A program made the translations under genes and the position numbers. Shown piece after piece: positions 1-7,966 of a DNA stretch of 32,244 bases. The notes under the pieces are model-generated. The model had not been told where the DNA came from and ran no database searches. It saw nothing but the letters and a program-made list of their open reading frames with translations. The DNA comes from an uncultured Alphaproteobacteria bacterium (GTDB lineage Bacteria; Pseudomonadota; Alphaproteobacteria; RF32; CAG-239): the NCBI GenBank assembly GCA_949282205.1, contig CASDOS010000052.1, forward strand, positions 1 to 32,244. The letters run 5' to 3'. How positions within the stretch are numbered: the stretch's first letter is position 1; every line of letters begins with the position of its first letter.

Positions 1-39
1 TCTGGCTTGTTCTTCTTTACTAAATCTTATTTTGCTCAT
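1..39 (-). CDS. 5' end of a leftward gene, truncated by the window edge (possibly DUF2164-like)
   Basis: Only the first 13 codons are present (MSKIRFSKEEQAR), reading off the left edge. The start is supported by a strong AAGGAG ribosome binding site a few bases upstream (about 45-51 on the minus strand). The opening residues recall small DUF2164 proteins, which often begin with a hydrophobic strand and an SKEE-type helix, but 13 residues cannot establish a family. The rest lies outside the window. Confidence 0.55.
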   Translation of the reverse strand, partial: MSKIRFSKEEQAR

Positions 40-74
40 TCTTATCTCCTTTTGTGTGAGTTTAACAAAAAAAT

Positions 75-103
75 TCCCCTTTGAATATTTTTTTCAAAGG
101 GGA
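75..103 (-). terminator. Hairpin with flanking T-runs, likely intrinsic terminator
   Basis: A 9-10 bp stem (cccctttga at 76-84 with tcaaagggg at 94-102) closes a 9-nt AT-rich loop. Reading leftward it is followed by a run of seven T; reading rightward it is followed by atttccttttttcc, so it could act in both directions. No gene that would end here is visible in the window, and it sits just upstream of the leftward gene at 1-39. It may be the terminator of a lost mobile element (see 117-139) or a leader hairpin. Confidence 0.5.
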
Positions 104-116
104 TTTCCTTTTTTCC

Positions 117-139
117 TCCACTTTCTGGGGTACAGATCA
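117..139. mobile_element. Possible relic end of an IS3-family insertion sequence
   Basis: The segment TCCACTTTCTGGGGTACAG (117-135), followed by ATCA, resembles the terminal inverted repeats of IS3/IS150-type elements, which commonly read like TCCACTTTTTGGGG..CAGTTCA. No transposase and no second terminal repeat are in the window, so this would be a remnant. The likeness is from memory of the family, not a search. The rest of 104-348 is AT-rich and shows no gene. Confidence 0.25.
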
Positions 140-348
140 TCTTCAGATAGGGGATTTTTTTATGTTTTCATTAAACTCTAATTTCGCATAGAATAACATG
201 GTAAAATCTTTAAACAACATCACGCCTTACTAATTAACAAGAGTAGACCGAAAGTTTTTTTGCTGATTTATTTTCTAATAAATTAGGAGATTTCTATACA
301 TTTTTTCTAAACAATAGCGTTTTAATTTTCATTTTTTAGAAAAAAATA

Positions 349-377
349 TTGACAAAAAAAATACGTGCTAATTTTAT
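349..377 (+). promoter_or_regulatory. Candidate promoter for the gene at 430
   Basis: A perfect TTGACA -35 box (349-354) is followed after 17 nt by TTTTAT (372-377), a 4/6 match to the -10 consensus. The leading TTG of this box can be misread as a start codon for a longer version of the downstream gene. The -10 box is weak, so the promoter is plausible rather than certain. Confidence 0.4.
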
Positions 378-429
378 CTTACAAATTAATTATTTATATA
401 TTTATTGTTTAACTAAATTTTTTTACATT

Positions 430-1059
430 ATGAAAAAATTTTTATCTTCTTTGCAAGAACCGCTATCATGCATTCTGGCTCTTGGCTTTTTTATTACTGT
501 CATGGCGTACATTTTCAGATGGGGTGTAGAACAGTTTAACGATAGAACTGTTGTTTATAAGGACTTCGTTGAGTTAACCATAGACACTAAGGGGAGATTA
601 GATCTTAATTTATTTGAGACTGAATCCACCTATGTAATGACACTAAAAGCATTGACCCAAGAAGTCATTGACGAACTACCTTTCGACGAGGTCATTAATA
701 ATCCCTCGAAAATAACGCAAGAAGTTAGAAAGCGTTATGAGATGACGGGAGAAAAATTAAAATCCTTTTATATCATGGTTACTCCGCCGAAAGATTTTTC
801 TTTTGCTGGTCAGCGTCTTAAATCCATGCCGATGACGATAGCCGTTGATAGTATGATATCTGCAGCAGCTAAGCGAGATGCTCAAGGATATACGCCTGAG
901 GCTGAACGTCTGGAAGAAAGACGTGATGCTCGCTATAATGAGCTTAAACGGATTGAAAGTAATGAGCGGATTAAAATTCGTCAGGCCGAAGCCATTGAAA
1001 ATGCCGCGGACAACATGGGATTTCTCAGTGGAGATTTAAGTATTAATCTTGGTGAGTAA
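430..1059 (+). CDS. Hypothetical membrane-anchored protein, 209 aa
   Basis: I do not recognise this family. The protein has a short basic N-terminus (MKKF), one hydrophobic segment at about residues 12-28 that would anchor it in the inner membrane, and a hydrophilic remainder. The last third (about 145-190) is rich in Arg, Glu, Lys and Ala, with heptad-like spacing that suggests a helix or coiled coil. The ATG at 430 is chosen because the only longer option, a TTG at 349, coincides with a TTGACA promoter box and gives an N-terminus without a binding site. No clear Shine-Dalgarno precedes 430, so the start is moderately certain. The gene is alone on its strand and ends just before a strong terminator at 1075-1110. 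Its function is unknown. Confidence 0.65.
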   Translation: MKKFLSSLQEPLSCILALGFFITVMAYIFRWGVEQFNDRTVVYKDFVELTIDTKGRLDLNLFETESTYVMTLKALTQEVIDELPFDEVINNPSKITQEVRKRYEMTGEKLKSFYIMVTPPKDFSFAGQRLKSMPMTIAVDSMISAAAKRDAQGYTPEAERLEERRDARYNELKRIESNERIKIRQAEAIENAADNMGFLSGDLSINLGE

Positions 1060-1074
1060 TTATTACCTATTTTT

Positions 1075-1110
1075 AAAGTGCTATGATAGATTATCGTAGC
1101 ACTTTTTTTT
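1075..1110 (+). terminator. Intrinsic terminator after the 430-1059 gene
   Basis: A 14-bp stem with one G-T pair (aaagtgcta at 1075-1083 against tagcacttt at 1097-1105, extended inward) has a 3-nt loop and is followed by a T-run reaching 1110. It ends the rightward gene at 430-1059. Confidence 0.85.
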
Positions 1111-1121
1111 ATATCGCTTTC

Positions 1122-2519
1122 TTATCGTGAAAAGTTATTCTTTATCTTACTCATCATCTTTTGTATCGGAGATAGAGGCTTAGCTCCGTAGTATATCTTA
1201 GGTTTTATGTTTTGTTCCTCAATTTTTAATTCTATATTTTTATCTTGGGGCAAAATTAACTCATATAACGGAGCATTCAAACCGGTTTCGCCACTTAATT
1301 CCACACGTTTTAAGCCTTCTATATTCAAATTTAGTTTCTCCGGCATGGTTTTACAATCTTTGAAACTTATTTCTTGGATATTTTGAGGAAATCTTATCGC
1401 TTCCAGCCTACTCAACAATGAATTCTGAAATTCTATTTTTTCACATTCTTTTATACTGCTTAAATCTAGCACTTTTTGTTGTGCATGATAGTCGCGAATG
1501 TTTAAATGTCCGACTTTTTCCGGGAAAATTTTTATTTTTTCGATATTATCCTGATTTAGTTCTAACAAGACTATATTGGCAAACGATGATAAATCAAAAT
1601 TTTGCGGTAATTGTGTTTTTCCATCTATATAAAACAATCCTATTTCTGCACCTTGCGGGAAAAATACATTTTCAGTATCACTCAAATCGGATTGCTCTAT
1701 CAATACACGCCATAATTTCTGCAAGTTACTGAAATCTATATCTTTAGAAAAATGAGTTACACCTTTGAAAGAAATATTGGTTATGCTCTCGGGTAATCTT
1801 AGCACCAACCCTTTTAAGTCTGTTTGCTCTATATTTAGCAACTCCAGTTTTGAGCTGTCTATATTATTGGCTTGAGGGATATTTTGACAATCGTTTATGG
1901 TTAAAACGTTCATCTCATCAATTTCCAACATTGAATAATCTTCTAGATTCTGATGACCTAAATATCCTCTTTCTGTATTATTTGTTTGCTTTAACTTGAA
2001 AGTTTTGCCTTCCGGGCTCTTCTTTTGAGCGTCTTGCAGAATCTTCGTTTGCTCTTGATAAACTTTTTTCTCAAGCAAAAAATTTTCAATATTTTTGATG
2101 TCCCTTTCATCTATATCGGCGTTTATAAAATATGTTGGTATTGGCTGCTCTAATCCGCTATATACTTGTCTCGCCAATAAATAATCTTCCGCATTCAACC
2201 GGCTCGCTTTTTTATTAACCGTATCTATCAACTCTCGCATTTTTTCTAAAACGGATTTTTGTTCTTTGCGATTTAAAATACTCCCGATTAATAAAGGACG
2301 ATACTTGGCATATTCAGATAAATCACCATCTGTTTTTCGTTTGATTAAATCAACAATTTCTCGTGTTACTTTCGGATTTTCCGTGGCGGACAGTATATCT
2401 TTGCAAAATTCAGGCGTTATCTCTTTTGCACCTATTTTATATTCATGTAGGCGATTATAGCAGGATAAAGGACTCTTTTCCTCGTTTATGGCAATCTCAT
2501 AATCTTTTATTCTAATCAT
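1122..2519 (-). CDS. Leucine-rich-repeat-like protein, 465 aa
   Basis: The protein has a helical, charged N-terminal half (about 1-170) and a C-terminal half (about 200-440) made of irregular 20-25 residue units with patterned Leu/Ile/Phe, such as LPESITNISFKGV, IFPEKVGHLNIRD and FPQNIQEISFKD. This matches diverged leucine-rich repeats. There is no signal peptide or membrane segment, so it looks cytoplasmic unless exported by a dedicated system. The ATG overlaps the stop of the upstream methyltransferase gene as ATGA (2516-2519), which indicates translational coupling. The C-terminus is basic (MMSKIKNNFSR). LRR proteins in host-associated bacteria often bind proteins and some are effectors. 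That role is only a possibility here, and no enzymatic motif is visible. Confidence 0.7.
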   Translation of the reverse strand: MIRIKDYEIAINEEKSPLSCYNRLHEYKIGAKEITPEFCKDILSATENPKVTREIVDLIKRKTDGDLSEYAKYRPLLIGSILNRKEQKSVLEKMRELIDTVNKKASRLNAEDYLLARQVYSGLEQPIPTYFINADIDERDIKNIENFLLEKKVYQEQTKILQDAQKKSPEGKTFKLKQTNNTERGYLGHQNLEDYSMLEIDEMNVLTINDCQNIPQANNIDSSKLELLNIEQTDLKGLVLRLPESITNISFKGVTHFSKDIDFSNLQKLWRVLIEQSDLSDTENVFFPQGAEIGLFYIDGKTQLPQNFDLSSFANIVLLELNQDNIEKIKIFPEKVGHLNIRDYHAQQKVLDLSSIKECEKIEFQNSLLSRLEAIRFPQNIQEISFKDCKTMPEKLNLNIEGLKRVELSGETGLNAPLYELILPQDKNIELKIEEQNIKPKIYYGAKPLSPIQKMMSKIKNNFSR

Positions 2520-3268
2520 TCGTCCTCGTCAAAAAAATTTTTCCCCTGACGTAAAATTCTTTGTGCCTTTTCTGTATAGCTTCCATCTTCATTATGAACA
2601 TAAAATGGAGATAAAATTTTTGTTATTCCCTTTGCTCCTCTCTTGGCAATTATCGCCACTCTTTTGGCTTCTTGTCCATATTTCGAATATAGCGGCAAAA
2701 TCCTTATATCCCCTGCACGATTATGCAAAGCAGACAATATTTCATTGATGGCTTCGGTTCTGTTTATCAGGTACAGTTCACCTTTTGATTTTAGCATTTT
2801 TATGCAAAAAATCAACCATCCCGTTAAATCGAAGTTTTGATGATTATGTGCCAGCTTTTTACTTTCATTCGGCGACGGCATATCATGGTCGCTATACGGC
2901 GGATTGGTTATCACAATATCATAGCTGTTTAGTTCTTCTTTTCGGTCTTCTCTTATATCAAAATTTTCATACGACAAGATATTTTGAAAATTATTTGCTT
3001 TTGCACTTCGGTTCGATAATTCCACCAACTCTTTTTGGATATCCAGCCCCTTAATCTTTATTTCTTTATCTTTCATTCTTGAAGCTAGGCAAAGCGAGAT
3101 TGCACCGGTTCCTGAGCCGACGTCTAAAATTTCGGCTCCGTTTTTTAACTTCCGTTCATCCACCAAAGATGATAAAAATACCGCATCGGTTGAGGCGCGG
3201 TAGCCGTCCGTCGGTTGATAAATCTTTACTTGTTTATCCAATAAATAATCGTTGGTAAAATCTGCCAT
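2516..3268 (-). CDS. trmN6: tRNA1(Val) (adenine-N6)-methyltransferase, TrmN6/YfiC family
   Basis: The 250-residue protein is a class I SAM-dependent methyltransferase of the small MTS type. The SAM-binding motif is DVGSGTG (49-55) and the catalytic NPPY tetrad characteristic of N6-adenine methylation is at 122-125. The N-terminal stretch, about residues 12-35 with YQPTDGYRASTDAVFL, is typical of the TrmN6/YfiC group, which methylates A37 of tRNA1(Val). Length fits the family. It is first in a two-gene leftward operon with the LRR-like gene, sharing an ATGA junction. The specific tRNA target is inferred from family membership; a related small-molecule or RNA methyltransferase is the main alternative. 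Confidence 0.83.
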   Translation of the reverse strand: MADFTNDYLLDKQVKIYQPTDGYRASTDAVFLSSLVDERKLKNGAEILDVGSGTGAISLCLASRMKDKEIKIKGLDIQKELVELSNRSAKANNFQNILSYENFDIREDRKEELNSYDIVITNPPYSDHDMPSPNESKKLAHNHQNFDLTGWLIFCIKMLKSKGELYLINRTEAINEILSALHNRAGDIRILPLYSKYGQEAKRVAIIAKRGAKGITKILSPFYVHNEDGSYTEKAQRILRQGKNFFDEDE

Positions 3269-3286
3269 AGTCCTGTTCCTAAAATA

Positions 3287-3320
3287 AAAGGCTTAAAAAG
3301 GTTTATCCCTCTTAAGCCCC
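3287..3320 (-). terminator. Terminator after the ferredoxin gene
   Basis: ggcttaa (3290-3296) pairs with ttaagcc (3312-3318), with a further inner agg/cct pairing. On the minus strand it is followed by TTTTATTTTA. It separates the ferredoxin gene from the downstream methyltransferase start at 3268. Confidence 0.6.
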
Positions 3321-3346
3321 TCTTTTTTATCCTATCTGCTTACAGA

Positions 3347-3583
3347 TTATGCGCTTGGGCAGCTCTTTGCTTGTTCAGCATTTACTTTTACCCATTTTTC
3401 TTCTGCTTCATCATCAGATGTGATTGCACTTTGCGGGCATTCAGAAATGCAAACACCGCAATCAATGCAAGTATCTGGATCTACGACATATTGTTCATCA
3501 CAAATATGAAATGCTTCTACAGGACATACACCTGCGCATGTTCCGCATTTGATGCACAAATCGCCATTTACAACTGAAGGCAT
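3347..3583 (-). CDS. 2[4Fe-4S] ferredoxin, clostridial type
   Basis: This 78-residue protein carries two complete CxxCxxCxxxCP motifs, with Cys at 10, 13, 16, 20 and at 39, 42, 45, 49, plus an extra Cys at 28. That is the signature of bacterial ferredoxins with two low-potential [4Fe-4S] clusters, which carry electrons in the cytoplasm. After residue 55 an acidic stretch and a short tail follow. The start is supported by AGGAG about 10 nt upstream. The gene stands alone between its own promoter region and the terminator at 3287-3320. A possible promoter is CTTGCA (3644-3649) and TATAAA (3622-3627) with a 16-nt spacer. Such ferredoxins typically partner pyruvate:ferredoxin oxidoreductase, hydrogenase or Rnf-type enzymes; none is in the window, so the partner is unknown. 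Confidence 0.93.
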   Translation of the reverse strand: MPSVVNGDLCIKCGTCAGVCPVEAFHICDEQYVVDPDTCIDCGVCISECPQSAITSDDEAEEKWVKVNAEQAKSCPSA

Positions 3584-3750
3584 TTTGTTTCTCCTAAAAA
3601 TTAATATTCATCATCGCTTTATTTATATTCAATCCGCACTAATTGCAAGTAAAAAATTATTTTTCATATACGCTTTCTTGATTTTAAGATTGAAATTATA
3701 AAATTTCGAAGTATTATTTGCCTAATTGATTTTTTATTGGGGAATAACAA

Positions 3751-5073
3751 ATGTCAAATATTAAAGTCAGATTTGCACCAAGTCCTACCGGCTGGATGCA
3801 TATCGGTAATACCAGAACCGCCTTGTTTAACTATCTTTGGACAAAGAAGATGGGCGGTAAGTTGCTGTTGAGAATTGATGATACGGATAAACTTCGCTCT
3901 AAAAAAGAATATGAAGACGGTATCAGAGATGCATTGACTTGGTTGGGTATCTCTTGGGATGAAGAGGCAAGACAGTCCGCTCGTTTTGCGCGCTATGACG
4001 AAGTTGTTGAAAAATTAAAACAAGAAGGGCGAATTTATGCATGTTATGACACACCGGAAGAATTGGAATTTAAACGCAAAAGATTGCTCTCCAGAGGATT
4101 ACCGCCGATTTACGACAGACAGGCTTTGTCTTATACAGAAGCTGATATTGCTCGCTTTCAAGCAGAAGGACGTAAGCCGCACTATCGCTTTAAGTTGATT
4201 GATGAAGAAATCGCTTGGGATGATGTTGTCAGAGGAACTTGCCGCTATGAAGCAAGTAAACTTTCTGACCCGATTATCATTCGTGAAGACGGTAGCTATT
4301 TATACCACTTGCCTTCTGTTATTGATGATGTGGATTTCAAAATTACACACATTGTAAGAGGTGAAGATCACGTTACCAATACAGCGGCACAAATTCAGAT
4401 GTTTAAGGCTATCGGCGGAACTGTTCCGACATTTGCACACTTGCCACTTTTGACCGGTAAAGAGGGAAAACTCTCTAAACGACTCGGCAGTCTTGGTGTG
4501 CGTGAATTGCGTGAAGACGGCATTGAAGCTATGTCTATTTGCTCATTCTTGGCAAAGCTCGGCACTTCTGAAGCGATTGAACCGTTTTATTCTTTAGATG
4601 ATTTGGCTCAAACTCTTGATTTTAGCAAAATCGGACACGCTCAGCCGAAATTTGATGAAGAAGAGTTGAAGAAATTTAATACTAAACTCGTTCACAATAT
4701 GCCTTATAGCGCACTTAAAGATAATTTTGGTGTAAGCGAAACTTTCTGGAACGATGTTAAAGGAAACCTTGAAGTCGCAAAAGATGTTTTGTTGTGGGAT
4801 AATATTTGCAACAAAGAGATTGAACCGATTATGGAAGATGCTGACTTTACGGCTCAAGCTGCGCAAATGCTTCCGGAAGGCGATTTTGATGATGCCACTT
4901 TCAATAATTGGATGAATAAACTTAAAGAAGCAACCGGCAGAAAAGGTAAGGATTTATTCCACCCTATTCGTATGGCTCTCACCGCTCAGGCAAATGGACC
5001 GGAATTAAAAACTTTGTTGCCGCTTATCGGCAGAGAAAAGGCTTATTTGCGTCTTAACGGGAAGAAAGCATAA
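3751..5073 (+). CDS. gltX: Glutamyl-tRNA synthetase
   Basis: This class I aminoacyl-tRNA synthetase attaches glutamate to tRNA(Glu). The N-terminal Rossmann fold begins with the family hallmark FAPSPTGWMHIGN; the HIGH motif reads HIGN at residues 17-20. The KMSKS loop appears as KLSKR at 240-244. The 440-residue length fits bacterial GluRS, slightly short in the C-terminal anticodon-binding region. Alphaproteobacteria often carry two gltX genes, one of which can mischarge tRNA(Gln) for later amidation. Whether this copy discriminates cannot be told from sequence alone. A weak GGGGA lies about 9 nt before the ATG. The gene is monocistronic and ends at a strong terminator shared with the convergent helicase gene. 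Confidence 0.95.
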   Translation: MSNIKVRFAPSPTGWMHIGNTRTALFNYLWTKKMGGKLLLRIDDTDKLRSKKEYEDGIRDALTWLGISWDEEARQSARFARYDEVVEKLKQEGRIYACYDTPEELEFKRKRLLSRGLPPIYDRQALSYTEADIARFQAEGRKPHYRFKLIDEEIAWDDVVRGTCRYEASKLSDPIIIREDGSYLYHLPSVIDDVDFKITHIVRGEDHVTNTAAQIQMFKAIGGTVPTFAHLPLLTGKEGKLSKRLGSLGVRELREDGIEAMSICSFLAKLGTSEAIEPFYSLDDLAQTLDFSKIGHAQPKFDEEELKKFNTKLVHNMPYSALKDNFGVSETFWNDVKGNLEVAKDVLLWDNICNKEIEPIMEDADFTAQAAQMLPEGDFDDATFNNWMNKLKEATGRKGKDLFHPIRMALTAQANGPELKTLLPLIGREKAYLRLNGKKA

Positions 5074-5096
5074 TCTCTCTTTATTGCGGATAAATA

Positions 5097-5123
5097 AAAA
5101 AGCCTCTTCATGGAGGCTTTTTT
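5097..5123. terminator. Bidirectional terminator between gltX and the helicase gene
   Basis: The stem aaaaagcctc (5097-5106) pairs with gaggctttttt (5113-5123) around a 6-nt loop. A T-run follows on either strand, so it can end both gltX and the convergent helicase gene. Confidence 0.85.
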
Positions 5124-5180
5124 GTTTTAGAGCTTGATTAAATCATCAAAAACAGAATTCCTATTCCCTTAACTTTATCC

Positions 5181-7883
5181 TTATTCGCGAGATTGAGAGA
5201 TTTTGTTCAAACATATTTCACATGTTTTATCTTTGGCTATTTTCGGATTGAGGGATTCAAATATCTTTTTGGCTTTCGCCAGATATTTTTTCCGCTCTTC
5301 CGGTGTTTGGGACTGAGCGGCTCGTTCTTGCACCTCATGCAATTTATCATACGGTGTGGTTACGTCATAACCTTGCTCTTGCAGATATTGTTTGAAAGCA
5401 TTTTGTTGTTCTTTGCTTATCACATATGCTTGGTGTTGTCCTGATTGAACATAGGTAAATAATTTCAGCTCTGTCTGAGTAATTTGTTCCCATAAGTTGC
5501 TTTTTTCTTTTTTATCTAAAGATTTACCATTTTTTTTCAAAATCCATTGGCTTTGAAATACAGTACTTATTAAATCGGTATCCAATTTATCGCGTTCAAT
5601 GCTTTGATATTTTTCATCAGGAGGGATTACATCATAGCCTTGCTCTTGCAAATATTGCTTGAAAGCATTTTGTTGTTCTTTACTTATCACATATACTTGC
5701 TGTGTTCCTGCTTGAACATAGGTAAATAATTCCAGATTTGCTTGGATAATTTGTTTCCATAAGTTGCTTTTTTCATCCTCGCTTAATGATTTACCATTTT
5801 TTTTCAAAATCCATTGGCTTTGAAATACACTACTTATTAAATCGGTGTCTAACTTTTTGCGTTGGATGACGATTTTTACTTTTTCATCAGGTGTGGTTAC
5901 ATCATAACCTTGCTCTTGCAAATATTGTTTGAATGCTTGTTGTTTTTCTTGGCTTATCACATATACTTGTTGTGTTCCTGATTGAACATAGGTAAATAAT
6001 TTCAGCTTCGTTTGAATTTGTTTCCATAAATTGCTTTTTTCATCCTCGCTTAATGAGTTACCATTTTTTTTCAAAATCCATTGTTTTTGAAATACACTAC
6101 TTATTAAATCGGTATCCAACTTTTTGCGTTGGATGACGATTTTTACTTTTTCATCAGGTGTGGTTACATCATAACCTTGCTCTTGCAAATATTGTTTGAA
6201 AGCATTTTGCTTTTCTTTGCTTATCACATATATTTGATTGGAACCTGATTTAACATAGGTAAATAATTTCAGCTTCGTTTGAATTTGTTTCCATAAATCG
6301 CTTTTTTCATCCTCGCTTAATGATTTACCATTTTTTTTCAAAATCCATTGTTTTTGAAATACAGTATTAGCCAAATCGGTATCTAACTTATTGCGCTGTG
6401 GCGTATTTTCTTCTTCATGAATAAGTTTGGTAAAGTTCATCTCATATAAATCTTCCACATCCACCACAACATCAAGCAGATGCGTTGTGTCAACCTCGTC
6501 CTTATCTTGGTTCGTATTTTTGTGACGGCTTTTGTTTATCTCTGCTATTTTTGGACGCATATTGGAAGATATAATGGCGACGTCTTCAGCTATATCCATA
6601 AACAGAACTTGCCCGTTTTCACGAATTTCTTCCAACGTGCTTTTGTTGTTGCTTCTCTTAAACGCTATATCCATTATCAACGCTACTTTATCCGGATTTT
6701 TCTTATCTTGACGAAGAGCTCTGCCCCCTCTTTGCGCAGCTTTGACCTTGCTCGCTGTCGGGTAGTTGATGCAGACTTCTACCTTTTTGTTTGAATATCC
6801 TTCAGCGACACGATTGACTTGTATCAAGACCGGAAACTTGCCGGAATTAAATTCTTGCAACGGACTTTCTCCGCTGTTGGTATGATAGGCTTGCGCTATA
6901 TTATAACCCGCTTTGTGATTAAACACTGTTGCCAGTACATCTGCTTCATGTTGGCTCGGAACGTTGATTATTGTGGGTTTGCCCTTGATTTGCCCGATAA
7001 CAGGGTCTGAAGAGGTTAAGTAATAATCCGCCAATTCTTCTCTTATGCCATGCAAGTGTGACTGTTTAAGGATTTTTGCAAGTTTTTCTCCGTCATAATC
7101 ACCACTGTTATTTATTGCATCCGTTAAATCTACCGGAATTTTTGAAACGAACAGACCATTTTTGAAACTGCAAAGCAAACCTTTTTCCACTCCTTCTCGC
7201 AAGGTTACCGAATCGATTACTTTGCCAAACACATCCGCGCAATTTTTATCTTTGTCATATTCCGGAGTGGCGGTAAAGCCATAAAGGCAGGAACTGTTAA
7301 ATACTTGCGCTACGCGACGGCGGTTTTCTGATAAAATATGATGCGCTTCATCGCATAATACCAATCCGATATTTTCTTTGCCGACCGCATTTATCATTTT
7401 TTCCATAGAGGCATAAGTACCGACAACTATCGGCGTATCGGCTGTTTTTTCTTTGCCGTAAAAAGCCCCAATCTCCGAAGCAGAAAAGCCGGTCTTATCT
7501 ATAAAATCTTGCTTAACTTGCTCTAAGACTTTGGTATTTTCTTCTAAGATGATAATCTTTTTATGTGGCGCTTCCGCTCGATAGCCTTCTGCCATTGCCA
7601 TCATCAAGTAGGTTTTTCCAAACGCCGTACACGCGTGGAAATAACCATGGCTTAAAGAAGCATCTTCCGCGCTATCTTTATCTACCAGCTTTAGTATGCT
7701 TTGCTCTTGGCGGTCTTCCAAATCCAGCTCGTTGGCGACAAACTTTTTGATGATACCTTCTTTAAGTGCTCGAAAACTTTCTTGACGCTCTGCTGTTTCA
7801 ATGTCTTTTTCTTGCGCTATACCTTCGCGCCATTGTCTTTTGTTGGCTTCTATTTTGGCTAATGTTTCTGTATCTATCGGCAT
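5181..7883 (-). CDS. DEAH-type SF2 helicase with four C-terminal 89-residue tandem repeats
   Basis: The N-terminal half (about 60-440) is a superfamily 2 helicase or translocase core. Motif I is TAFGKT (86-91), motif II is DEAH (178-181), motif III-like TATP is at 204-207, and motif VI QRGGRALRQ is at 384-392. The C-terminal half has four tandem copies of one module starting at residues 499, 588, 677 and 766, exactly 89 residues apart. Each contains KLDTDL, a WILKKNG core, a YVIS strand and a helix ending in QEQGYDV. The tail has a single CxxC (888-891). No nuclease or methyltransferase domain is seen, so a type III restriction role is not supported. The repeats may bind nucleic acid or partners; I do not recognise them. 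GAGGACGAG supports the start, and a strong promoter lies upstream. Confidence 0.85.
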   Translation of the reverse strand: MPIDTETLAKIEANKRQWREGIAQEKDIETAERQESFRALKEGIIKKFVANELDLEDRQEQSILKLVDKDSAEDASLSHGYFHACTAFGKTYLMMAMAEGYRAEAPHKKIIILEENTKVLEQVKQDFIDKTGFSASEIGAFYGKEKTADTPIVVGTYASMEKMINAVGKENIGLVLCDEAHHILSENRRRVAQVFNSSCLYGFTATPEYDKDKNCADVFGKVIDSVTLREGVEKGLLCSFKNGLFVSKIPVDLTDAINNSGDYDGEKLAKILKQSHLHGIREELADYYLTSSDPVIGQIKGKPTIINVPSQHEADVLATVFNHKAGYNIAQAYHTNSGESPLQEFNSGKFPVLIQVNRVAEGYSNKKVEVCINYPTASKVKAAQRGGRALRQDKKNPDKVALIMDIAFKRSNNKSTLEEIRENGQVLFMDIAEDVAIISSNMRPKIAEINKSRHKNTNQDKDEVDTTHLLDVVVDVEDLYEMNFTKLIHEEENTPQRNKLDTDLANTVFQKQWILKKNGKSLSEDEKSDLWKQIQTKLKLFTYVKSGSNQIYVISKEKQNAFKQYLQEQGYDVTTPDEKVKIVIQRKKLDTDLISSVFQKQWILKKNGNSLSEDEKSNLWKQIQTKLKLFTYVQSGTQQVYVISQEKQQAFKQYLQEQGYDVTTPDEKVKIVIQRKKLDTDLISSVFQSQWILKKNGKSLSEDEKSNLWKQIIQANLELFTYVQAGTQQVYVISKEQQNAFKQYLQEQGYDVIPPDEKYQSIERDKLDTDLISTVFQSQWILKKNGKSLDKKEKSNLWEQITQTELKLFTYVQSGQHQAYVISKEQQNAFKQYLQEQGYDVTTPYDKLHEVQERAAQSQTPEERKKYLAKAKKIFESLNPKIAKDKTCEICLNKISQSRE
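5340..6389 (-). repeat. Four in-frame 267-bp tandem repeats inside the helicase gene
   Basis: Units begin at 6389, 6122, 5855 and 5588 on the minus strand and are 267 bp (89 codons) each; the fourth runs to about 5340. The units are similar at the DNA level, especially in the WILKKNGKSL and QYLQEQGYDV blocks. Units one to three are the most alike at their junctions, and the fourth is the most diverged. In-frame copy-number change by recombination or slippage is possible. Confidence 0.9.
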
Positions 7884-7914
7884 TTCTCGTCCTCTTTTGT
7901 TTAAAAACTATCTG

Positions 7915-7943
7915 ATTATACCATAGAATCGAGACTCTGGCAA
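7915..7943 (-). promoter_or_regulatory. Promoter of the helicase gene
   Basis: On the minus strand TTGCCA (7943-7938) is separated by 17 nt from a perfect TATAAT (7920-7915). The two bases before the -10 extend it (TGG preceding TATAAT). It would start transcription about 25 nt before the ATG at 7883, giving a short leader that contains the ribosome binding site. Confidence 0.7.
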
Positions 7944-7966
7944 GCAAAAATTTGGCTATTTTTTGT

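Noticed and set aside
349..429. TTG start giving a 27-residue longer hypothetical protein
   Set aside because: The TTG is the first part of a TTGACA -35 box, the added residues have no ribosome binding site, and ATG 430 gives a clean membrane-anchor start.
1418..1732. 104-codon plus-strand frame inside the LRR-like gene
   Set aside because: Low-complexity, hydrophobic shadow translation of the repeat region without a plausible start signal.
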